Position numbers and translations under genes: made by a program. Shown piece after piece: positions 11,883 through 23,690 of a stretch of DNA of 64,000 nucleotides. Numbering within the stretch: the first letter of the stretch is position 1; every line of letters starts with the position of its first letter. This stretch comes from Alisma plantago-aquatica. Taxonomy: Eukaryota > Streptophyta > Magnoliopsida > Alismatales > Alismataceae. The DNA lies in NCBI GenBank assembly GCA_963693085.1, contig OY856413.1, positions 103,794,801-103,858,800 of the forward strand, given 5' to 3'. Below the pieces are notes generated by a model. That model saw only the letters and a program-made list of their open reading frames with translations. It had not been told where the DNA came from and searched no databases.

Positions 11883-13050
11883 TAAATAGGCCTAAAATTA
11901 ATTATTTCTCCCACTATTTTATTCAAATTGATAGCCCCTACCATTAATTTGAAATATTTCAACATACGACATTTTAGTGAGTCAATATCAATGTTTTGTT
12001 AGGGTCATGAGTCAATGAAGTTTAACTGCTCACAACTCTACTATTTAAGTAGGAAACATTTGCCAAATGCATCATATGCAACTCTTGAAAGATGGTATTT
12101 ACAACTCCTTGTCATAACCCATCTTTATGCTTCTAGGTGCTTAATCGATTTAAGATCACATAGTTAATTCTAGCCCAAAAGACATCACAAAAAAATATGC
12201 ACCTTGCGGAGGAAGACCCACATATACATTATCACATTCCTACAAGATAGGCGGGGAACCACACAGAGTCACACCCACACTTAGTTGATCAAGCTTTTCA
12301 TGTGTGTTTCTTATTGAAAACATATTGAGGGATTTCTATGTAAATACACATACATATCTGATCACCACATACATAAAACATTCAACTACAAAAGCATGGG
12401 TGATGGTTAAGGTCATACTAATGCAATCCTTTAGAGCTACAAAGGATTGTTACCACATAAGGTCAACATAACATATTGCAACTTTTAATGCAAAATTTGT
12501 GGTGTAACCAGTCCAGTCGGTTGACAGGACCCTCCTGTCAATCAGTTGGCATGTTGGACGGTCGATCAGTCTCAATCAGTTGATGAATCAATTTTCATTA
12601 GTCGGTCAACTGGATATGGTACAAGCGACTTCTAGACTCCTCCAGTTGGTCTCTCAGTCCTTTGGTCAATAGATTAGCTCCTTCAATATATGTCCTCGTT
12701 GGTCCTCCAATTGATTTGGTCGACTCCTGTCGGTCGACTCAATTGGTGCAGATTGTCTTCTCTTTTTCCAAACCATAAAATAAAAGTTATCCTACTCCTG
12801 TTTAATCTATTACAACATAAAGGTGAAACCTCGAGTTACATGTGAGGGACTTATAGGGAGGGAAGCATTAACTTACATTTAGAATTAGAGATAGAGGCTT
12901 GGTATGAAACCCTAAATTAACATAAAGGAATAAAATCGTTCAACCATACACACACATCCGCAAGGGGTTTTGACCTTAATGGTGTTTTAACGGTGATTTC
13001 TCCACCATTAAAATAATTTTAGGGCAATGCATATGGACTGCATATATATC

Positions 13051-13053
<3 letters not shown>
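11883..13053. other. Unassigned sequence with CGGT/GTCGAC-rich patch
   Basis: No coding motif. Positions 12,480-12,760 are rich in AGTCGGT, GGTCGAC and CAGTTGG words, as seen in some plant LTRs, so this may be part of an LTR. The rest is AT-rich. Confidence 0.35.

Positions 13054-13115
<62 letters not shown>
13054..13115. repeat. (TA)n microsatellite
   Basis: About 31 uninterrupted TA dinucleotides, preceded by CATATATATCG. Likely polymorphic in length and prone to cruciform formation. Confidence 0.98.
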
Positions 13116-13117
<2 letters not shown>

Positions 13118-15578
13118 GTATATTGGGATCATATGTGGTTGTAGTTGTAACATGCCAAAATCTAGAACCTAATCCTATTCTAAGGTTAAAAGGTCAAAGA
13201 CCTTAGTTCTTTGGGCTTAGCCAAACAAGGATAAATATATACGCATTAGTAGTTTAATTAAAACCCTAACATGTAAACATATAAACAAGTATGACCTAAT
13301 GCTCTCATAATTAATCTTTATACCAATAAAATATGTCACATGTGATAATGTTGATCAAAGTGTGATGTTAAAAAAACATGCATATAAGAACTAAAATGTC
13401 CATAATAGAGAATAATGTTACAATATTCAAATAAATAAGGAATTAATACTCTAATGAGATAAAATATGAATACATATAAAGTCTCATGCATAATAATGAA
13501 ATACAACCCTTTCATTTATAAGAATTAAGGTAAGGTGATACAATTAAATAAATAATAAAGATAATGAAATAAATACAATTATGTCAAGACAAAATTGTTA
13601 ATTCATCGAAAGAGATCACAAAATTGAAATCTAATGTGAATTTTGGTTTCCTTGGGTCCCAATTGCCTTGGGAGTCAAGTTTCACATTATTTATATAATA
13701 GTAGTTAATTGAATTCAATTTAGAAAAGAAGATATGAGTTTTTCTATAAAATATCAAATAAAATAATAAATGACTCCAAAAGCGGAAAAAAGCTTTAGAT
13801 TCAAAATCTATATGTTAAAGTAAGGAGTGTGTGAACTTTCATATAATTTAGATCTTTTTAAATATTTTATTTTATACATGAGAAAGAAGGTTTATTTAAA
13901 GACCAAAAATATTAAAGAATATGTTAAAAATGTTATAAATGGCAAATCATATTCCTCATACTTAGTATTATTTGTAGACCAAGTTTTATATTTTTAGAAA
14001 ATTTTATATTCTTATAATTCCTTAAAAGGATAAAATAAGTGATAAGATTTAAATGTATTAAATAAAAAAACAAAAAAAATCAAAAAAATAATGCTAAATT
14101 CATATTTGACATGCTAAAATAGGCCTTTGTCACTCAATTTGGAAAATATTTGATGAAAAGAGTGAATTTAAGAGAGAGAACGTGTGTAGAATTTTTAATT
14201 CATTAATTAAAATAACAAAAAACTTAAACAAATGGAAATAATGACAAATTTATATCCAACACATTTAATATGACTTAAGCGTGAAGTTTCACTTTCAATT
14301 GATGGATTCTAGAAGTCTCTAATGCATTAAGAAAGAGAAAAAGTGTTTTACTTTAAAATTATTCTATAAAATACTTAGAGTGTTCAAAAGTAAAAATTAA
14401 TGCCAAAATCGATTTCCTCACCCCAAAATTAGCTAACCTGCCAAATTTGGATTTATTTAGACTTTGTTTGCTCACTCAAATTGATTGGGAAAGAAATAAT
14501 GTAATTATTTAAATCTCACTTTATTCAAATCAAATTCTGACTATTGTTACCAATTTTGATTTCATGGAAAAAGTGGACTATCCGTTCTTGATCGGACGGA
14601 GCGTGCATGATCTCCTACCTTATGTAGGTGGGACATGCATGTGAACAGTGGTCGTGGTCGTGAGGCTAAGTTTTTTGGAGTTCTCCCTTGTTTCTCAAAG
14701 GTTTTTTGTGATTTTTTGTGCTGCAAATTTGTGAGATGAATACGCACACAACAAGACATAATTTGTATCCTAGTTTCCTTTATTTGTGAGATTCCCAAAA
14801 CTCCTCTCCAAGCTTCTTCAATCCCCTACTCCTGATGCCCTAGCACGAACTTGAACCTATATATCGGTACCCTGGACTTCGTTCGGCCTTGAACTACTTC
14901 TTCATCATGCCTATTTCTCAGTTTTGCCATTGATTGATTGTAGTCGATCAAGTTTTCTTCTCCACCTTTGTTACTCATAACTACACTTCTTCTCCACTCA
15001 ATTCCACTTGAGGTATATTACGGCGGTGACTGTTCTTCGTCTTCATATTCTTAGATTGTTATTTGGTCGTCTCTCATGTTTGTACCCAAATCTGGGCATG
15101 AGTTGCAGCTTTTCATCTTGCCAACAATGGAGATTGTGTTTGCAAAGAAGACAACCCCATGTGTTTTCTCATTCCTACCCTCCTCGTTTCCTTCTTTCAT
15201 TGCTTTTTTGTGTGAGGATAGTGTAGTATTTTTGCCCGCTTTTCTTTTACCTTGAATGTTGATGAGTTGGTTGTTGACTATTGACATGGCCGCTCTTGAT
15301 TGGGCCCTGTCAGCCAGGCCGGACCTCTCTTCCTCTCTCTCACAAATTAAATGCATTGTGGAGTTTTGGTGAATTCTAATTTGATGATATTGTAAAGATC
15401 ATATCTTTGGATTTGCTTGTCCAAATATTATAAATAAGTATGTTTTAGAATTGGAAAAATGTCATATTTCTAATAAAATTAGTTTGAAAGTTTGATTTTC
15501 ATGTTTTCAATGATATATTTTTGAGAATATAATTAACTAACATGAAAATCCTTAAAATTGACTACTATCAATAGTGTG
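13116..15578. other. AT-rich sequence upstream of LINE-1
   Basis: 13,120-14,560 is strongly AT-rich with no feature. 14,560-15,360 is less AT-rich and could hold remains of a 5' UTR or of another repeat, but no motif is visible. No target-site duplication partner for LINE-1 could be fixed here. Confidence 0.4.
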
Positions 15579-17042
15579 ATGGACCCCCGAGCTCACGACG
15601 CTGCGATCGTAAGGGTGACCAAGGGTGTGACGACATTTCGTCGTCTGCCTCCTTGTGGTGGTTTCAGGCGAAGGGAGAATATTTCCGGTGAACTCATGGT
15701 CAAGGGGAGCACATCGCATACTGATCATGAGAATAAACCTATCAGCTGGGAGAGTCTCAAGCCGAGCACGGGTGGAGGAGCATCAGATCTGAAGAAGATA
15801 AGCATAGTTTTGTTGGAAGGGAAACTGGTATATCCTAAATCTGAGGCAGAGGAAAATGGGGAAAAGTGTAGCAAGTGTTTAATAGGATATGTTATTGATT
15901 TGGATCCTCATATCCTGACACTGGTGAACTATTTCAAGAGTATCTGGAATACAAATGATTTCTTCGAAATCTTCGATAGAGGGAATGGATTCTTTCTGAT
16001 AAGATTCGAGAATGAAGAGGATTTGAGGTGTGTTCTCAAAGGCGAATGGTATGTTAAAAGCAGACGTATTGTTCTGAGAAGATGGCAAATGGAGGTGAAG
16101 CAATCGAAGATTGTTCTGTCTGATGTTCCGGTCTGGGTTAATGTGAGAAATCTTCCGATGAAGCTTTGGGATCTGAGAATGTTCAACAGAATTGGTTCTT
16201 ATCTTGGTGTTCCGATGAGGATTGATGAGATGATGTTAAAACTAAGAAGGATAGATATCGTGAGAATTCTGCTGAGAATGAACAGAGAGGTCGAGTATCC
16301 TAATAAACCGATTCTCATAAGTGACGAAGGTCTTGAAAAGTGCATTGCGTTTGAGTACGACTCGATTCCGTATGTGTGTTCTCAATGTGGTTACATGGGG
16401 CATGATGAATGTGAGTCGCCGTTAGTAACACCTGTGCTGAATTCGATGGATTTGAGAATAACAAAGATCTGGGAAGTCAAGAAGAAAAAGGTTGCCGATG
16501 TGTTTGAAGAAATTCCTAAGGGAAGGAGTAATGCCAATGATGAATTCATTGTTGAAGAGATAGAGGATGAGGAGGAAATAAGGAGTGGAACAGCAGTTCA
16601 GATGCCTGAGGATCTGATTATAGAGGATGAGAAATTATCGAAGGAGGTGAATGAAGGAGTGGTCATTGCATAGAAGAATGATTGCGTCATGAAGGATGAT
16701 ACTAGTAAGGCTAGTGAATAGAATGATGTTATTACAATTATGCCTAGTGGACTGAAGGAGCTGGCTTCGATGGTAGAGGTTATTTATGGTTCTATAATTC
16801 ATACACCTATAGCTAATGTGTCTAAAGAATCGCCTGACAATGATGGGAGTTCTCAAGCTTCGTCAAGTTCTGTTAATTGCTTGGTGAGAAAGGTTAGCAA
16901 GAAAGTGTCGCCAAAATGTCAGGCTAAACCGAATACGAATATCAAAATTGATATTCTAATATCAGCTCCTATCCCACGTGAACTGGAATTAAACTCAGAA
17001 AACACTGAGGCTGGCAGTTCAACAGCCGAAGTGTATAAATGA
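15579..17042 (+). pseudogene. LINE-1 ORF1 (DUF4283 RNA-binding protein), two stops
   Basis: The first ATG of the frame is at 15,579, and the frame reads to TGA at 17,040-17,042 with in-frame TAG codons at 16,671-16,673 and 16,719-16,721. It encodes a plant LINE ORF1 protein expected to coat LINE RNA in the retrotransposition particle. The DUF4283 region covers roughly residues 100-230 (FFLIRFENEEDLRCVL, RRIVLRRW, VPVWVNVRNLPMKLW). A zinc-knuckle-like CSQCGYMGHDEC follows; its spacing is CX2CX4HX2C rather than the usual CX2CX4HX4C. The tail is acidic. The last codons overlap the ORF2 start by ATGA. Confidence 0.88.
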
Positions 17043-20000
17043 GCCCTTCATGTACCATTTCCTCTTCTAATGTAAGGGTCATTAGTAATAAGCTCCTTAG
17101 TGTCCAAGAGGAGGTGAGAAGGGCAAAATGTGATGTTTTTGTCCTTGTGGAGACTAATCTTAGATTTGGTAAGATTGAAAAGGTTATGAGAAAGTTCTTT
17201 GGAGAGTATAAGTGGATTTCTAATAATAGGTCTCATTCTTTAGGACACATTGCCATCATTTGGAAGGTGGAGAATTGTAAGGTGATGAAGATTGATGAAT
17301 CTGATCAGACTATCCATTTCAGGCTCGAGAAGGAAGATTTGTTTCTTAATCTCACGGATGTGTATGGGCATAATGATGATTATGATAGGGAAGGCCTGTG
17401 GAGGAGCTTGGAAAATAGTAATGTGGTGAATTGTGGTTCGTGGGTTGTCCTTGGGGACTTTAATGTTGTGAGGAAGAACAATGAAAAGATTGGGCTGCAA
17501 CCTCCTTCAAAAAAGTCTATGGAAGACTTTAATAACTTCATGCTTGATAGTGGTATGTTGGATATGGATATTTCTGGTCCTCATTTTACCTGGAGCAACC
17601 ATCAAGATGGAGACAATTTTTTCACTACTAAAATTGATAGAATTCTCTATAACGTGGAGTTCCAAACTAAGCATAACCAGTTTTATGGTGAAGTCATTTT
17701 GAATAATATTAGTGATCATAATAGTATCATGCTAAATTTTGGGGAGCCTCGGAAGTATAAATCTCCTTTCAGATTTATTAATAGTTGGGCTAATCATAAA
17801 GATTTTTAGGACATTCTGGAGGGAAGTTGGAAGAAGGAAGTTGAAGGTCATGCCATGTTTAGGCTGTACAGAAAGTTGGAGAATCTTAAAAATATTCTAA
17901 AAGAGTGGAATAAAAAGGAGTTTGGAAATTTTATGGAAAATGTTGTTGTGGTGAATCATAGTGCTCTAGAAGCCCAAAAGGCAGCTGATCTTAACCCAAC
18001 TGACACTGGTTTGAGAACGATTGCTAATGCTTTGAGGAAAGAGGCTAGGTTGGACTCTATTAGGGAGGACGAGCTCTATAGACAAAAGTCTAGATCTCTG
18101 TGGTTGAAGGAAGGTAATATGAATACTAAATTTTTTTATTCTTCAATGAAGACTAGAAGAGCAAGGAACTCAATTAATTTCCTCAATATCAATGGTACTG
18201 TTATGAGGGATTATGATATGATTAAAAATGCTATTGATGAGCATTATGAAGGAATTTTCTATAGTAACAATTATGGCGAGGTTTGGAAGGGGGAATGGAA
18301 TGGTTCAAAAGTTTCTAAGAAGCAGAATGAGTTTTTGACGAGGTCTGTTACTAAGAAGGAACTGGATGAAGTTGTTGAAAACATAAATGTTGATAAAAGT
18401 CTTGGTCTGGATGGGTTTAATGGTTACTTTTATAAGTCCGCTTGGAAGGTTATTGGAGATGATGTGTTTAGTGTTGTGAAAGAGTTCTTTACGAGTAACA
18501 ATATGTTGAAAGAAGCTAACAGGACTTATCTTACGTTGTTACCTAAAGGAACTGATAACTCTCTGATTACTAACTGGAGACCTATAGCTTTATGTAACAT
18601 TTTCTATAAACTCATCTCAAAGATTCTTTCTAATAGGATGCAGGAGTGTCTTCCTTCTATTATTGATGTTAATCAGTGTGCCTTCGTCAAGGGAAGATGT
18701 ATCAAAGAAGCTACTTTGTTGACTAATGAAATCGTTAGCGATATCATGAGAAAGAATGGGAAAAGTATGTGTATTCAGGCCGATATATCTAAAGCATACG
18801 ACTCTGTAAGTTGGAAGTTTCTTTTCTCTATCATGTGCAGAATGGGGTTCTCCAATAAATGGATTCAATGGATTGAGGTTATTTTTAGGACTTCTTCTTA
18901 TAAAATTTTGGTAAATGGTGAAGCCTCAAGAACTATTTTTCCTTCTAATGGGGTGTGACAAGGGGACCCGATAGCTCCATATTTGTTTACTATCGCTATG
19001 CAGGGTTTGTCAGAGATGATAAAGATGGATAATTCTTTCTCGCCTATCCAGGTCTCTAACAATTTGAGTTGCTCTCATTTGATCTTCGCTGATGACTTAA
19101 TGTTGTTTTCTAAAGCTGATAACAGTAGTGCGGAAGGTATAAAGCAACTTCTGGACAAGTTTGGGTCTATGTCTGGTTTATGTGTTAATAAAAATAAAAG
19201 TATGCTCATTATGAAACATGTTCGCAAAGCTGAGGATATTTCTAATATTTTAGGTATTAAAATTGGCAAGATGGATGATACTAAGTACTTGGGTATGCCC
19301 CTGTTCTCTGGTAAGTTAAGAAAGAAACACTGTGAGAAGCTTTTGGATAGAATGAAAAGAAGGATGGAAGGATGGAAAGCTAAAACTTTATCTTTTGCAG
19401 GAAGAGTAGAACTAGTAAAATCGACTCTTTCTACTATGTACATCTACTGGGCTTTATCTTTCCCTATCCCTTGTTCTATTCTTGATGAGATTGACAGGAT
19501 GTGCATGAATTTTATTTGGGGAGATCTAATGATAAGGAGAATACCACTTATTGAAGTGGGATACCATCACTTTACCCAAGTACGAAGGGGTCTTGGTATC
19601 AGGAAGAGTAGAGAGGTGGTGGAAGCTTGTCTCATCATGAACACCTGGGATGTGGCTAGGAAAAAGGATTCCTTATGGGTTAAGTGGATTAGTGAGAAAT
19701 ACTTAAGGAAGGTATCTTTCTGGTTGATTGAAAATTTTGTAAACTATTCCTGGATGTTTAACAATGTGATTCGTATGAGGAGTAGTCTTTTGAATTTGGT
19801 TGAAATTAAAATTGGTGATGGCAGTAATGTGGATATTTGGGAAGACCCTTGGTTCAACGGTAAGTTTTTTCATGAAGTCGTTGAGAAAGGGATTTCTATT
19901 AGAGCTAGCATCCCCATTGGTGCTAAGCTGAATTCTATTATCAAGGATGGGAATTGGAGTATTAAGGTGTCGAGGTGTTCCTTGGCAGTGCTTGAAAAGT

Positions 20001-20530
20001 TGAGTAAAGTTCAGATTGCTAAAGGCTACAGAGATAGTGTTTTGTTGAAGGGCCAATGCGATGTTAAGATTAAGAATGTTTGGGAGATGATCAGACATAA
20101 AGGAAATGAGAAAAACATTTTTAAATGGCTGTGGAAGTCAAAAAGCAGTATGAATGCGAAGCTGCTTACTTGGAAAGCTATTCATAACAAAATTTAAACC
20201 AATGACTATATGAGAAGAAGAGGGATTTCTATTACTTCGATTTGTATTCTTTGTATGAAAGGCTATGAGGATACTAATCATATTTGTTTTGAATGTGAGT
20301 TCGCCAAGGCTTTGTGGAACTGTGCTTTGAAAGATAAGCTTATCGAAAGTATTCCTTTAAGTTGGGATTCAATTGCTAATATGAAGGAGAGGAAAGCTGG
20401 GGTTATTATCCCTCTTATTGTGTATCACTGTTGGTCTGAAAGGAACAAGAGGGTTCATGAGAATATCCACAAAGATGTGCTTACTCTTTGGAAGATTATT
20501 GATTCTGACTTTTACATCATTATCAATTAA
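17039..20530 (+). pseudogene. LINE-1 ORF2: endonuclease-reverse transcriptase, three stops
   Basis: A single frame of 1,164 codons from ATG at 17,039 to TAA at 20,528, close to a typical plant L1 ORF2 length. An APE-type endonuclease occupies about residues 1-235 (FVLVETN, WVVLGDFN, TKIDRIL, ISDHNS). The reverse transcriptase (about 440-720) shows NWRPIALCN, QADISKAYDSV, a QGDPIAPYLF motif and catalytic FADDLMLF. A zf-RVT domain (about 1,020-1,115) has CILCMKGYEDTNHICFEC. Stops are TAG 17,807 (after NHKDF, where W is usual), TGA 18,956 (in NGV-stop-QGDP, where R is usual, a CGA to TGA change) and TAA 20,195 (in KI-stop-TND). The protein nicks target DNA and copies the LINE RNA there. The copy cannot make full-length protein without readthrough. 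Confidence 0.92.
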
Positions 20531-22096
20531 TTGCACAGGGTTGATGTCCCCTGTTAGCTGTTCTCCTTTGGAGGTTTAGTTGCTTTTCAGTCTGTTCTTT
20601 TTGGGTCAAGGAGCTGTTGGCGTTGTTCTCTTAAGGAGCTGGTGTTTGGCAGAGATTTATCTGTGGTAGCTCTTCCGTTGGCAGTTTCTACAGCTTCTAT
20701 TCTGTTTGGTTAGATTTGATGGTTTATGGAGGCCTGGTGTTATGTTTTCTTGTTGATTCATTATCTGGATATGGTTTTCTGGAGGTTGGTTCTTTGTCTG
20801 CTGAGAATGTTGTTAGATTGTTGAGATTGCGCTCTCTTTTTTGTTAAAGAAGTGCTGCAAGTTTTCTTGATGTTTGTTCTGCTCTTTCTGGTGATGGTTG
20901 AGTCCCCATCCTACTTTGGATGTCGACGCTCCCCTCTCACCATTTATTTGATGACTGATGAGAGGGTCGAGTCACCATCCTGCGTGGATGTCGATGCTCC
21001 CATCCCATTCCATCATGGTGGTCGGTCTTTGTTTTGATCTAGACCATGTTTAGAAGCTGATGTATCTATACGTTCTGTAGGTGATGTGATTGTTGATAGA
21101 GTTTCAGGTGTTGGTTTTGTATTGTTTTTTTGATGTTGGATGGTGCTGGAAAGAGATGTCTTGGTGTTGCTCTCTTTGGATATTTTTATAGCCTTTCTTG
21201 CTAAAGATCGGCTAGTTCTGGTTGTTTTGGTTGTGCTGCTGGCTGGTGTTATGATGGAGGATCATCTTAGTTTGTATGATTTGCTGCTCTTGAATTGAAG
21301 GATAGTCATGCATGAGACATTTGTTTGCTGAAGATTGAGTTGTGATGATATATCTTCTGTCTCAACACTGTTCTGCTTGGTGTACAGTCATTTGGATCCT
21401 TGGATTCTGGGTTTTCAGAGTGGCACTAATGTCATAGTCTCCTTGGTGGCTTTCCGTTCAACATTTTTTTAGAAGAAAAGAAAAGCTTGCAAATGTGTTT
21501 GCTGTTGTGGCTATATGTTGCTCTAGCAGGTCCTTTTGTGTGGGATTCCTCTGTTATGTGGTGAGGCCTATTTGGTGCCTTTATGGTCATTGTTTTGCTG
21601 CTGGTGGGCGTGATGTTCAGACATACTAGCTAGCTGGGTTCTCTTTTGTTCTTTTGTTGATGACTGGAAGTGGCTGGCGGTTTAGGAGTGCTACTTATTT
21701 GCTGTGATCTTTTTCATATTTCCTTCTGGTGATGTCCTTCTCCCCTCTCATTGCTTTATGCAATGATGGTCGAGTTCTTTATGTTGATCTGTGATGCTAT
21801 GCTCCTCGGGAGTTCTTCTGTTGATCTGCTGAAGGCTGTTTTGATCAGTTAATCTGTTTCAGATGTCTATTGGTCTTCATGACAAGTGTTTTTTCTCTAG
21901 GATTCCTGAAGTTTCTTTAACTCTGGAGGAGTTGGAGCATTACTGTTGCGCAGTTTTTCTCCCTCCTCTTCCTCCCTTTCTTTGAGTACACTATATAGTT
22001 ATACTTCCTCTTTTTTTCTTTTTTCTTCTCCATTTTTAGTTGAAGATGGACTGCATTGTACAGAAACCAAAAAGAAAAATACAAAAAAAGCAACAC
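20531..22096 (+). other. LINE-1 3' UTR
   Basis: About 1.5 kb of strikingly G/T-rich sequence (many TTGTT, GCTGGT, TTCTG words), with no ORF, running from the ORF2 stop to an A-rich end (AAAAAGAAAAATACAAAAAAA near 22,067). The uniform composition suggests it all belongs to LINE-1. It is much longer than the roughly 50-bp 3' UTR of LINE-2. Confidence 0.6.
20900..21002. repeat. 69-bp tandem duplication in LINE-1 3' UTR
   Basis: GAGTCCCCATCC at 20,900 and GAGTCACCATCC at 20,969 start two units that continue with GGATGTCGACGCTCCC and GGATGTCGATGCTCCC. The second unit is incomplete. The role is unknown. Confidence 0.75.
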
Positions 22097-23656
22097 GAGT
22101 TTTCGACCGACCAAAACAAGCCCTAAAATTGGTAACTAATTCATATGAACTCCAAATTTAGTAAATAGATATGTTTTCTTGATCAGAAAAAACTAATAAG
22201 TCAATTGGTCTAGGTTTCAAGTCCAAAATCTAAGGTTTTCCAAAAAAATCTAGAATTAGGGTTTCATTACAATTATATGAATCTCAAAACCCTAATACAT
22301 GTCAATAATTTGTAACTAGGCAAAGTTGATCTTGGAAACAACTAGGTTGGTGAAGAGTGTTTCTAAGACTCTATATTAAGGCATGTTTGCATCTTCTATT
22401 ATTCCTTTTGATCAATTCACCTATTTTCTTCTTTCTCTTGTTCCTATGGGCGTTAGCCTACACAATATCTTATTCTTTTGGAAAATACACTTTATGTGAA
22501 GTGGCTTATATTATTACTGATCTTGTGATCATATTATCATGTTTGGACATTCTCTTGGTCCCTTATATGCTTTATTCATGATGATGACATGTGATGTCTT
22601 TTATTCACTTGTGAGGTGGATGTATATGCTGGTCATTTCTTTGGTGACTACTTTATAAAATCTTACTATACTTTCTACTTGCCTCTACATTAAATATGCT
22701 ATGTGACTAACTAGCCCTAGAGTAGTGCATTACATTGGTTTTTGGTTATGTACCCTTATTATATTTTTTGTTACGGAGGTTATGTGCCCCATACCCAGGT
22801 TTCAAGTTTATGAGGCTTGGACCACATTTGTTATATATTGGTGAGTTTGGTTATGTGCCAATATCTATCAGGTTTTAAGTTTATGAGACTTGGTCACCAT
22901 TGTCTTTATATTGTTATAGTGTTATGTTTATCTCACATGCATGCATGTTGATGTTATTACTGATGGGTTTTGTGTCTGAGAATTTATATGTGCTTATGTG
23001 GAACAACCTTATTTTTTATATATGCCAAGTATCTCTTTTGTTATATCAAATCATTCCTATTGATACCCACTTAGGTGGTCCTTTCTTTTTCTATGGGAAG
23101 CATTATTTACTTGATGTCCTTTACTCCAGAAATTGCTTAAATTCAATCTAGTATGTGCATACCAGCTTTTTGCTGATGTCATCTACTTTTCTCCTTTTGT
23201 CGGGGTATGCTTCCAACCCTAGATGTAGGACATGGAGGACATGGCATGCTGACATGAACCTAGCTTAAGGATGTTGATGCTTGCATACAAACTTGTTATG
23301 ATTTAGATTTCTCTCTACTAGAACCTTATGATGTAATTTCCATATAAACCCTATATGGGAGATGATGTGTACTTTTGTAAAATTGAATATAGTCATTACT
23401 TTTATTCCTCCACTATACTTTGGTTGTTTTGAATGCCATTATATAATATTTGAACAACTTACACTTGGTCCATCATACCTTTAGAGTGTGTTTGGAATGG
23501 GTGTTTTATCTTTCAATTTTTAGTAGGCAGTGGATTACCTATAGGTCCCATTCTTTATAGTAATTAGATATGCATGTTAATCATTTTAATTATTTGCATA
23601 GTATGCAATAAATCACAATCTGGTCATATCAATTAAATCCTAATGCATGTAAATCT
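22097..23656. other. Unassigned T-rich sequence with short tandem units
   Basis: No coding motif. A unit starting GGTTATGTGCC occurs at 22,778 and 22,849 (about 71 bp apart), each followed by CAGGTTT and AAGTTTATGAG; a fragment starts at 22,743. Hydrophobic short frames at 22,357-22,581 and 22,900-23,151 result from T-rich DNA and show no domain. Confidence 0.45.
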
Positions 23657-23690
23657 AGATTTGATACCACTGTTGGGAATTCAGGAACTG
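23657..23690 (-). other. Possible LTR end with tRNA-Met-like primer site (minus strand)
   Basis: Plus-strand TTGATACCAC followed by TGTTGGGAATTC would read on the minus strand as an LTR ending ...CCCAACA followed by TGGTATCAAATC. This is close to the TGGTATCAGAGC initiator-Met primer-binding site. No partner LTR or coding region was found to the left, so this is only a candidate. Confidence 0.25.

Larger units (their letters stand above)
15579..22096 (+). mobile_element. LINE-1: L1-type non-LTR retrotransposon
   Basis: A plus-strand L1-clade element with ORF1 (15,579-17,042), ORF2 (17,039-20,530) and a long G/T-rich 3' UTR ending in an A-rich stretch at about 22,066-22,096. The order ORF1 (DUF4283), endonuclease, reverse transcriptase, zf-RVT is that of plant L1 LINEs. 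ORF2 carries only three stops in 1,164 codons, so the copy is comparatively young. No target-site duplication was identified, so both ends are approximate. Confidence 0.85.

Noticed and set aside
22357..23151. Hydrophobic short open frames resembling membrane proteins
   Set aside because: Hydrophobicity follows from T-rich DNA; no start context, conservation or domain to support a gene.
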